DNA of 5,656 bases, from NCBI GenBank assembly GCA_016867195.1, contig VGKE01000030.1, positions 1-5,656 of the forward strand. The letters are read 5' to 3'. Shown one piece after another: positions 1-4,582 of the stretch. The position numbers were made by a program, and so were the translations under genes. The stretch comes from Candidatus Nealsoniibacteriota bacterium. Its GTDB lineage: Bacteria; Patescibacteriota; Minisyncoccia; Minisyncoccales; GWA2-38-27. How positions within the stretch are numbered: the first letter of the stretch is position 1; each line of letters opens with the position of its first letter. Under the pieces are notes generated by a model that did not search any database, was not told where the DNA came from, and saw only the letters and a program-made list of their open reading frames with translations.

Positions 1-188
1 TTTTCTTTTTTTTCTTCTGGTTCCGGACCTGGCTCGTTCTCAGTCGGCTTTTCTTCTTCAACCGGCGCCTCTTGAAGTATTTCTTCAAGTTCTGGTTTTT
101 CTTTACCCCCCTCTTTTCGCGCTTGCGCAAAAGAGGGGGGTTCCTCGGCTCCCATTCCCTTTTTAAGTTTGTCTAAAAATGTAGTCAT
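1..188 (-). CDS. N-terminal part of a probable Hsp20/alpha-crystallin small heat-shock protein (cut by window edge)
   Basis: Reading leftwards from an ATG at 188-186, 62 codons run without a stop to the window edge. The peptide begins MTTFLDKLKKGMGAEEP and continues as a highly charged, low-complexity tail rich in Glu, Lys and Pro, ending in EEKKRK. From memory, Hsp20 proteins of Parcubacteria often start with a similar FxxKLKKGMG segment and a disordered acidic linker before the alpha-crystallin domain. That domain would lie outside the window, so the assignment rests only on the N-terminus. If correct, the product is an ATP-independent cytoplasmic holdase chaperone. A 35-nt palindrome (106-140) lies inside the frame and encodes residues 17-28. 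No Shine-Dalgarno is visible before the ATG. It could instead be any other protein with a charged disordered N-terminus. Confidence 0.5.
   Translation of the reverse strand, partial: MTTFLDKLKKGMGAEEPPSFAQARKEGGKEKPELEEILQEAPVEEEKPTENEPGPEPEEKKE
106..140. repeat. Palindromic element inside the hsp20-like frame
   Basis: The arms CCCCCCTCTTTT (106-117) and AAAAGAGGGGGG (129-140) are perfect 12-bp reverse complements. The centre adds GCGC-TT-GCGC (119-128) with one unpaired C at 118, giving about 16 pairs in all. It stays in frame and encodes PPSFAQARKEGG in the acidic linker of the protein on the minus strand. Being inside a coding region near its 5' end, it is not a terminator. I interpret it as an inserted palindromic repeat tolerated in a disordered segment. 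Confidence 0.75.
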
Positions 189-220
189 ATTATTTTGAAA
201 GCGTTGAACAATCAATTTTT

Positions 221-306
221 GCGTGGTTTCGCGTGTTGTTTCGCGTGATTTAGCGACAAAAACGTTCTTATCGCCAAACTACGCCAAACTTTACGCAAAA
301 CTACGC
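221..306. repeat. Large imperfect inverted repeat in the gap between the hsp20-like gene and the PrsW-family gene
   Basis: The left arm 221-255 and the reverse complement of 272-306 match at 26 of 35 positions, with a 16-nt loop (256-271) containing AACGTT. Both arms are built from repeating GCGT/GTTT units roughly every 10-14 nt, so the inverted repeat also contains short tandem-like repeats. It fills most of the 135-nt gap between the stop of the PrsW-family gene and the start of the hsp20-like gene. There is no T-run typical of an intrinsic terminator. It may be a degenerate mobile palindrome, a transcript-stabilising hairpin, or a binding array upstream of the chaperone gene. I cannot tell which. 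Confidence 0.6.
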
Positions 307-323
307 TAAGCTATTCAATGGTC

Positions 324-1055
324 TCATTTTATCTTGCACACGCTTTTTAGTTTTTTAACCTTTTTAAACCCAAAGGAAACGAAAAGACCAAGACCGGCTA
401 AAAGAATGATTATAGAAACAAGCGATAGCCAGAAATCTTTTTCTAATCCCATTATAAAAAAATTAAACAAACCATGCAAGATGGTGGCGATTATTAATCC
501 AGAGATGATTAGTTGGCCTCGTTTTTTTGTCTCAAAAAAAGAAAGGGCTAAAAAATAACCGACTAATCCAGAGGAGAGAGCGTGTAAGAAGGTGGCTCCG
601 ACAAATCTGAGAAAACTGATAGTTATTGTTTGTTTGAAAATCTGGCTGAAAAGAATAACATCTTTACCCGGAATTAAAACCAGGATGTTTTCCAGGGCGG
701 CAAAACCCAGGGCGGCAATAATCATATAAATCATCGCGTCCACTGGTTCATCAAATTCAGGGTCTTTTAAGACCTTATCCCTGACCACTAAGTATTTTAT
801 AATTTCTTCTACCAGCGCCACTCCGATAAATAATTTTAAAATTAAAATAAAAGTCAAAGGGATATTTAACCGGGATAACGTTTCTGAAAGTCCCAATTCC
901 ATTATAAGCGTCGGAAGAGTTGCCAGTATTCCCCAAAAGAAAATCTTAAGGACCATTTTATTTGGTTCAGGGTGAGCGTCTTTTCGCAAATAAAACAAGA
1001 GCCAGATAATGCTGGGCGCTATGCCGAAGAATATGTAAATTATATAATTGGCCAT
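324..1055 (-). CDS. PrsW-family intramembrane metalloprotease
   Basis: This 243-residue, very hydrophobic protein has about seven or eight predicted membrane helices, starting with a segment at residues 4-22. It carries the conserved pattern of the PrsW family, relatives of the CPBP/Rce1 (CAAX) membrane proteases: EEIIKY with E83, E84 and K87, an ALEN motif with E122-N123, a conserved HALSSG with H158, and HGLFN with H194 and N198. These are the expected metal-binding and catalytic residues, so the enzyme looks intact. Members cleave membrane-anchored substrates such as anti-sigma factors; the substrate here is unknown. The ATG at 1055 lies 16 nt upstream of the valS stop, so the two genes overlap and are probably translationally coupled. 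No Shine-Dalgarno is visible inside the valS end. The C-terminus is a basic, lysine-rich tail. Length is normal for the family. Confidence 0.88.
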   Translation of the reverse strand: MANYIIYIFFGIAPSIIWLLFYLRKDAHPEPNKMVLKIFFWGILATLPTLIMELGLSETLSRLNIPLTFILILKLFIGVALVEEIIKYLVVRDKVLKDPEFDEPVDAMIYMIIAALGFAALENILVLIPGKDVILFSQIFKQTITISFLRFVGATFLHALSSGLVGYFLALSFFETKKRGQLIISGLIIATILHGLFNFFIMGLEKDFWLSLVSIIILLAGLGLFVSFGFKKVKKLKSVCKIK

Positions 1056-3109
1056 TTTTCAATCATCAAACACTTTTTTTTATCTTTAATAGGCAGTTTT
1101 TGATAAATTTCTTCGGTAATAAACGGAATAAAGGGGTGGAGCAGTTTTAGGGAAGTTAGCAAAACATAAAGCAAGATTTTTTGTGTTTGCTGGGAACGAT
1201 TTGCCATTTGTGATTTGCTTTTTTCAATATAACAGTCGCAAAAGTCATGCCAGAAGAAGTCATAAACCGTATGAGTCGCCCGGCCAAATCTAAAATTCTC
1301 CAGGTCATTATTAACCGATTTTATGGTTGTATCCAAAGCCTTTAATATTTTTCTATCAGTAGAAGTTAAGTTCTGTCTTTGAGTAGAAAGTATACTGCTA
1401 TGTAGCAGTATACTTTTAGAATAATTTTTCTTGGTTTGCATAAGGATAAATCGGGTGGCATTCCATATTTTGTTACAAAATTTTTTTCCCATCACAATAT
1501 TATCGTCCACAAACCTCAAATCCTGGCTGCCCATAATTTGAAAAGCAATGCCAAAGCGGGTAGCGTCTGCTCCGTATTGTTCAATTAAATTTATTGGGTC
1601 AACTCCAGTGCCTAAGGACTTTGACATTCTTTTTCCTTCTTTGGTTAAAATAGTAGCGTGGATATATACATCTTTAAAGGGTGGTTTTTTCATAAATTCC
1701 ATTCCTGAAAAAATCATTCTGGCAACCCAGAGATTAATTATGTCTCTGGCCGTTGATAAAACATCAGTGGGATAAAAATTCTTAAGATTTTTTGTTTTTT
1801 CGGGATAACCAAAAACAGCAAAAGGCCAGAGAGCGGAACTAAACCAAGTATCTAAAACATCGGTTTCTCCTTCAATGGGGATTTTGTGGCCCCACCAGAT
1901 TTGTCTGGAAATGCACCAATCTCTGATATTTTTTAACCAATCAAGATATGGTTTTTCAAAACTTTTAGGATGGAATTTTATTCTTCCGGTCCTAACCGGC
2001 TCTTCGGCTAATTTGGCTAACTGGGCCATTTTTAAAAACCATTGATTGGAGAGCATCGGCTCTAAGACCGTTTTACATCTGTAGCAGCGGGCAATGTTAT
2101 GGATATATGGTTCAGTTTTTTCCAAGATTCCGATTTCCTTCATATCTTCCACAATTTTTATTCTGGCTTCCTGCGCCGTTAATCCGGAATATTTGCCGGC
2201 CAACTTTGTCATTTTGCCATCCGGCCCAATAACCTGTTTTTTTCCCAATTTATGTTTCTCTCCCAAGTCAAAATCATGAATATCGTGAGCCGGGGTTACT
2301 TTCATTGCCCCGGTGCCAAACTTCATATCAACCGACCTATCTCCAATAACCTTCATTTTTGCTAAACCAAGAACAGTTTTGATTTCAATCATTTTTCCAA
2401 TATATTTTTTATATCTTTCATCTTTGGGATTTACAGCCACTGCTGTGTCGCCCAACTTTGTTTCCGGCCTGACCGTGGCAATTGTCAGAGGGCCGTATTT
2501 TATATAATAAAGAGTTGCCGGCTCTTTCCGATATTCCACTTCAAGGTCTGAGAGGCCGGTTGCGCAGCGAGGGCACCAGTTGGTGGTTCGTTCACCTCTA
2601 TAAATCCAACCTTTTTTGTAATAATGCAAAAACGTTTCTTTTACTGCTGAAGAATAATCATCATCCATTGTAAATCTGGCTCTGGACCAATCACAGGAAC
2701 AGCCGATTTTTTTAAATTGGTTTAAAATAATATCTCCGTATTTTTCTTTCCATTTCCAGACCTCTTTAATAAATTTTTCTCTCCCCAAGTCAAATCTAGT
2801 TTTCCCCTCTTTTTTTAATTTTTTTTCTACCACGTTTTGAGTGGCAATTCCGGCATGGTCTGTGCCTGGAAGCCATAATGTTTTAAAACCCTGCATTCTT
2901 TTCCAACGAATTAAAATATCCTGAATTAGAGCATTCAGGGCATGACCCATATGAAGTTCGCCCGTTACATTAGGCGGCGGGATAACAATAGAATAATGTT
3001 TTTTTTGTCTCTTCCGCAGTTTATCGGGATTAAAAAAACCGCTTTTTTCCCAGAGTTGGTAGATTTTATCTTCAACTATTTTCGGGTCGTAAGTTTTAGG
3101 TAGTTCCAT
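1040..3109 (-). CDS. valS: Valyl-tRNA synthetase, compact form
   Basis: This class I aminoacyl-tRNA synthetase charges tRNA-Val with valine in the cytoplasm. The Rossmann core shows the HIGH-type motif HMGH at residues 53-56 after PPPNVTGEL, and the KMSKS-type loop KRMSKS at 493-498. The CP1 editing domain is present, with TVRPET from T212 and GTGAMKVTPAHDIHDF ending at F280. CxxC pairs at 179-182 and 342-345 are typical zinc ligands. After WWGHKIPI the sequence jumps directly to EGETDVLDTWF at E413, lacking the 25-40 residue, often cysteine-containing insert found here in many bacterial ValRS. The protein ends with the anticodon-binding helical domain and has no C-terminal coiled coil, giving 689 residues against about 880 in E. 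coli. A palindrome at 1387-1416 adds residues about 565-575 in the linker between the catalytic core and the anticodon domain. Its end overlaps the next gene. The ATG at 3109 is the natural start (MELPKTYDP). Confidence 0.96.
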   Translation of the reverse strand: MELPKTYDPKIVEDKIYQLWEKSGFFNPDKLRKRQKKHYSIVIPPPNVTGELHMGHALNALIQDILIRWKRMQGFKTLWLPGTDHAGIATQNVVEKKLKKEGKTRFDLGREKFIKEVWKWKEKYGDIILNQFKKIGCSCDWSRARFTMDDDYSSAVKETFLHYYKKGWIYRGERTTNWCPRCATGLSDLEVEYRKEPATLYYIKYGPLTIATVRPETKLGDTAVAVNPKDERYKKYIGKMIEIKTVLGLAKMKVIGDRSVDMKFGTGAMKVTPAHDIHDFDLGEKHKLGKKQVIGPDGKMTKLAGKYSGLTAQEARIKIVEDMKEIGILEKTEPYIHNIARCYRCKTVLEPMLSNQWFLKMAQLAKLAEEPVRTGRIKFHPKSFEKPYLDWLKNIRDWCISRQIWWGHKIPIEGETDVLDTWFSSALWPFAVFGYPEKTKNLKNFYPTDVLSTARDIINLWVARMIFSGMEFMKKPPFKDVYIHATILTKEGKRMSKSLGTGVDPINLIEQYGADATRFGIAFQIMGSQDLRFVDDNIVMGKKFCNKIWNATRFILMQTKKNYSKSILLHSSILSTQRQNLTSTDRKILKALDTTIKSVNNDLENFRFGRATHTVYDFFWHDFCDCYIEKSKSQMANRSQQTQKILLYVLLTSLKLLHPFIPFITEEIYQKLPIKDKKKCLMIEKWPII
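1387..1416. repeat. Perfect palindrome inside valS
   Basis: AAAGTATACTGCTA (1387-1400) and TAGCAGTATACTTT (1403-1416) are perfect 14-bp reverse complements around a 2-nt centre. The element lies in frame in valS and encodes KSILLHSSILS, between the end of the catalytic domain and the anticodon-binding domain. The peptide is not part of any conserved ValRS motif that I recognise, which fits a tolerated insertion in a linker. A 14-bp perfect arm is very unlikely by chance in a window of this size. Confidence 0.8.
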
Positions 3110-3130
3110 ATAATCTATTTTATCACAAAT

Positions 3131-3239
3131 AATTTCAAATTTTAAATTTCAAATTTCAAATCAATTTTAAATAACTTAATTTTAAAACATTCAAAAATTT
3201 AAAATTAGAATTTGAATTAAAATTCAAAATTCAAAATTA
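3131..3239. repeat. AT-rich AAATTTCAAATTT/AAAATTC repeat tract between tsaD and valS
   Basis: The tract is almost pure A/T with scattered C or G and repeats AAATTTC-like units at 3131-3160 and AAATTCA-like units at 3219-3238. Both read as TTTGAA(A)TT on the minus strand. It fills the 114-nt gap between tsaD and valS and extends 16 nt into tsaD, so the last codons (NFEF) and stop of tsaD are made of repeat sequence. On the minus strand TAAAAT occurs just upstream of the valS ATG (3122-3117) and could act as a -10 box, but no convincing -35 accompanies it. No gene or terminator hairpin is evident. Confidence 0.65.
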
Positions 3240-4357
3240 CCTATATCTATTCTTAAATTTGCGTCAGCTTTAATATGTTTCCAATTCTCAGTTCTTCTTT
3301 GCCCCCAACGAAAGTAGCCAGCCACGGCTGTCATTACCGCATTATCAGTTGATAAATTTTTCGGCGGAATTAGGTGTTTAAAGTGACACTTTAAACAGGC
3401 TTTTTTGAGCTGTTTTCGTAATTCATCGTTAGCTGATACTCCTCCTCCTAAAACAATTGTTTTCACCCTGTAATCTTTTGCCGCTTTAATGGTTTTTTTG
3501 ATTAAGACGTCAATAATCGCCTGTTGGATTTCGGAACACATTTTTCTGATATATTCTTTGTTTTTTCTTATTTTCGGCGGTTGGGTTTTAAAGTTATATA
3601 AAACAGCGGTTTTTAAGCCGGAAAAACTAAAGTCGTAATTTTTTGTATGCATCATTGGCCTCGGCAATTTTGAGAGACTTGCGGAGGTCCGACCTCCGCA
3701 TTTGCGGAGGTCGGACCTCCGCAAACTTGCTTGCTTGGCTATTTCGGGGCCGCCTGGGTAGTCAAGGCCTAAAATTCTGGCTACCTTATCAAGGCACTCG
3801 CCAGCCGCATCGTCTCTGGTTTCGCCCAGAATTTTGTATTCCCCGAAATCACGCATTAAAATCAATTGGGTATGGCCGCCGCTTACTACCAAACAGATCG
3901 CTGGAAAATTACTAATTGTTAGTTGCTGACCCCGCCTATCTTTGCTAAGCGGGGCCGGGTTGTTAATTGCATTGACAAGGATATGGGACTCTATGTGGTT
4001 GACCGGCACAATCGGAACATTTAATTTATGGGCTAATTCCCTGGCAAAATTTACCCCGACCCACAAGCAGGGTTCCAGCCCCGGCCCCACAGTAACCGCA
4101 ATAATGTCAAAATTGTACGAGGTCCGACCTCGTACAATTTTTTTAAATATAATGGGAAGATTTTTCTGGTGTTCGCGCCTGGCTAATGCAGGGTAAATTC
4201 CTCCATACTTTTGGTGGATTTGCGCCTGCGAAGAAGCAATATCTGAAAGTATATTAAAACGAGGATTCTTTTTATCAGAAACTTTGATTATTGCAACGCA
4301 AGTATCGTCGCAAGATGTTTCAATGGCCAAAATTTTTAAATTGTTAAATTGTTTCAT
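3224..4357 (-). CDS. tsaD: tRNA N6-threonylcarbamoyladenosine transferase TsaD
   Basis: TsaD (Kae1/YgjD/Gcp family) transfers the threonylcarbamoyl group to A37 of ANN-decoding tRNAs, working with TsaB and TsaE in bacteria. The sequence shows ILAIETSCDDT at the N-terminus, VGPGLEPCLWVG, the metal ligands H121 and H125 in NHIESH, VSGGHTQL, DAAGECLDKVARILGL with YPGGPEIAK, DFSFSGLKTA, GGGVSANDELR, and D338 in STDNAVM. All key residues are present. I chose the ATG at 4357 (MKQFNNLKILAIETS) because this matches usual family N-termini; an in-frame TTG at 4396 would add 13 residues but falls on a probable -35 box. From 4357 the protein is 377 residues, longer than the usual 330-345. The excess is largely explained by in-frame palindromes at about residues 73-83, 135-143 and 212-227, and perhaps 321-328. 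The final NFEF comes from an AT-rich intergenic repeat. It leads the minus-strand gene cluster. Confidence 0.95.
   Translation of the reverse strand: MKQFNNLKILAIETSCDDTCVAIIKVSDKKNPRFNILSDIASSQAQIHQKYGGIYPALARREHQKNLPIIFKKIVRGRTSYNFDIIAVTVGPGLEPCLWVGVNFARELAHKLNVPIVPVNHIESHILVNAINNPAPLSKDRRGQQLTISNFPAICLVVSGGHTQLILMRDFGEYKILGETRDDAAGECLDKVARILGLDYPGGPEIAKQASLRRSDLRKCGGRTSASLSKLPRPMMHTKNYDFSFSGLKTAVLYNFKTQPPKIRKNKEYIRKMCSEIQQAIIDVLIKKTIKAAKDYRVKTIVLGGGVSANDELRKQLKKACLKCHFKHLIPPKNLSTDNAVMTAVAGYFRWGQRRTENWKHIKADANLRIDIGNFEF
3375..3397. repeat. Palindrome near the 3' end of tsaD
   Basis: TGTTTAAAGTG (3375-3385) and CACTTTAAACA (3387-3397) are perfect 11-bp reverse complements around one central base. 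It encodes CLKCHFKH at about residues 321-328 of TsaD. The protein does not look obviously longer than relatives at this point, so insertion is less clear than for the other palindromes. The single-base centre is the same design as in the GAGGTCCGACCTC elements of this gene. Confidence 0.55.
3679..3724. repeat. Double GAGGTCCGACCTC palindrome inside tsaD
   Basis: Two 19-nt units, 3681-3699 and 3704-3722, are each palindromic (GCGGAGGTC-C-GACCTCCGC) and are exact reverse complements of each other, separated by ATTT. The whole segment can fold as two small hairpins or as one 21-bp hairpin. It encodes LRRSDLRKCGGRTSAS at about residues 212-227 of TsaD, between the PGGPEIAK motif and LPRPM, where family members have only a short variable loop. 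GCAAGT on the minus strand flanks both sides, which could be a target duplication but partly overlaps the palindrome. Confidence 0.88.
3930..3954. repeat. Short GC-armed palindrome inside tsaD
   Basis: CCCCGC (3930-3935) and GCGGGG (3949-3954) form 6-bp arms, with TA/TA able to pair inside after one mismatch. It encodes part of APLSKDRRG at about residues 135-143, between the NHIESH motif and the conserved VSGGHT strand, where the family usually has a short loop. This looks like another in-frame palindromic insertion, but the arms are short and the evidence is weaker. Confidence 0.5.
4109..4141. repeat. GAGGTCCGACCTC palindrome inside tsaD, second copy with different arms
   Basis: The arms AAAATTGTACGAGGTC (4109-4124) and GACCTCGTACAATTTT (4126-4141) are perfect 16-bp reverse complements around a single C. 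The 13-nt core GAGGTCCGACCTC is identical to that of the element at 3679-3724, but the outer arms differ while staying perfectly complementary. It encodes KIVRGRTSYNF at about residues 73-83 of TsaD. This is just before the IIAVTVGPG strand, a variable loop in the family. Confidence 0.87.
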
Positions 4358-4367
4358 TGCAAGGTAA

Positions 4368-4396
4368 ATTGTCGCATAAATCTTGTTTTTTTTCAA
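4368..4396 (-). promoter_or_regulatory. Possible tsaD promoter giving a nearly leaderless mRNA
   Basis: On the minus strand TTGAAA (4396-4391) is followed after 17 nt by GACAAT (4373-4368), a 5/6 and a 4/6 match to sigma70-type boxes with ideal spacing. Transcription would begin near 4361, only about 4 nt before the tsaD ATG at 4357. This agrees with the lack of a Shine-Dalgarno there. AT-rich DNA yields such matches easily, so this is tentative. Confidence 0.3.
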
Positions 4397-4411
4397 TTTT
4401 TAATATAGAAT
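4383..4411 (+). promoter_or_regulatory. Possible promoter of the nested tRNA locus
   Basis: TTGTTT (4383-4388) lies 17 nt before TAGAAT (4406-4411), a 5/6 match to the -10 consensus. Transcription would start near 4418, about 5 nt ahead of the first base of the outer tRNA body at 4423. It overlaps the proposed tsaD promoter on the other strand, so the two would be divergent and could compete. The -35 match is weak. Confidence 0.4.
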
Positions 4412-4461
4412 AAGAAAAGTTTGGCCTTGTCGTCTAGCGGTTAGGACACCCCGCCCTTTGT

Positions 4462-4533
4462 GGCGCATTCGTCTAGTGGTTAGGACACCGCGCTTTCAAT
4501 GCGGCAACATGGGTTCGATTCCCATATGCGCCG
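4462..4533 (+). tRNA. tRNA-Glu(UUC), nested inside another tRNA-like body
   Basis: This is a full cloverleaf of 72 nt without encoded CCA. The acceptor GGCGCAT (4462-4468) pairs perfectly with ATGCGCC (4526-4532), followed by discriminator G4533. The D arm is 4471-4486. The anticodon stem CCGCG/TGCGG (4488-4492, 4500-4504, one G-U) closes the loop CTTTCAA, whose anticodon TTC at 4495-4497 reads GAA and GAG. The variable loop is CAAC and the T arm 4509-4525 has loop TTCGATT. Sequence and G73 are typical of bacterial tRNA-Glu. RNase P would cut before 4462. The 3' end would need trimming after 4533 and CCA addition. Its 5' half closely resembles the 5' half of the outer body, so the two are probably paralogous. 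Confidence 0.95.
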
Positions 4534-4571
4534 ATGTAAAAGGGCGGAGAAATCGGGTTTCGACTACCCGC

Positions 4572-4575
4572 AGGG
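4572..4575 (+). promoter_or_regulatory. Shine-Dalgarno-like AGGG within the outer tRNA acceptor strand
   Basis: AGGG lies 7 nt before the glycosyltransferase ATG at 4583, an optimal spacing. The same bases form part of the 3' acceptor strand of the outer tRNA-like body and pair with C4425-T4428. Ribosome access would therefore compete with tRNA folding. A four-base match could be coincidental. Confidence 0.35.
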
Positions 4576-4582
4576 CCGCATA

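Larger units (their letters stand above)
4423..4578 (+). ncRNA. Outer tRNA-like body interrupted in its anticodon arm by a complete tRNA-Glu
   Basis: The two ends form a tRNA body. The acceptor strands GGCCTTG (4423-4429) and CAGGGCC (4571-4577) pair 7/7 with one G-U, followed by discriminator G4578. TC and a Glu-type D arm occupy 4430-4447, with A26 at 4448. The anticodon stem is CCCCG (4449-4453) with CGGAG (4545-4549), one C-A mismatch. The variable loop is AAAT (4550-4553), and the T arm 4554-4570 has a perfect 5-bp stem and loop TTCGACT. In place of an anticodon loop the helix continues six more pairs (CCCTTT 4454-4459 with AAAGGG 4539-4544), and the inner tRNA-Glu sits at its tip with linkers GT and ATGTA. 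No normal U33 or anticodon is present in this register, so it is unlikely to decode as it stands. It may be a tRNA pseudogene split by a tRNA insertion, a tRNA needing processing or splicing, or a structural leader for the following gene. Confidence 0.7.

Noticed and set aside
106..140. Intrinsic terminator from the GC-rich hairpin
   Set aside because: It lies within the coding frame near the 5' end of the gene, and on the minus strand it is not followed by a T-run.
334..2673. Several short plus-strand open frames opposite the PrsW-family gene and valS
   Set aside because: They are antisense to well-supported genes and have no recognisable motif, start signal or family resemblance.
3679..3724. 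CRISPR repeats from the two near-identical palindromic units
   Set aside because: The units are separated by 4 nt, are reverse complements of each other, and are translated within tsaD. There are no spacers.
3643..4196. Plus-strand open frames opposite tsaD, such as 3643-3915 and 3942-4196
   Set aside because: They are antisense to a gene with a full set of conserved TsaD motifs, show no recognisable domain, and are kept open partly by the palindromes.
4358..4396. Extension of tsaD upstream to an in-frame TTG at 4396
   Set aside because: It would add 13 residues not typical of TsaD, and the TTG coincides with a plausible -35 box. The ATG at 4357 places ILAIETSCDDT at the usual distance from the start.
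4423..4578. tmRNA, T-box leader or group I intron as explanation of the nested locus
   Set aside because: There is no tag-peptide frame or Ala-type tmRNA ends, no T-box sequence or antiterminator, and the insert is too short and already fully accounted for by a cloverleaf, leaving no intron core.
4423..4578. Integrative-element att sites at the tRNA
   Set aside because: An integrase-mediated event should regenerate the target tRNA with a duplicated identity block. No such duplication of the anticodon-to-3' segment and no integrase gene is visible.
4526..4582. In-frame ATG at 4526 as an upstream start for the glycosyltransferase
   Set aside because: The frame is open but runs through the acceptor strand of the tRNA-Glu and the outer T arm. 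The resulting peptide has no protein-like character.
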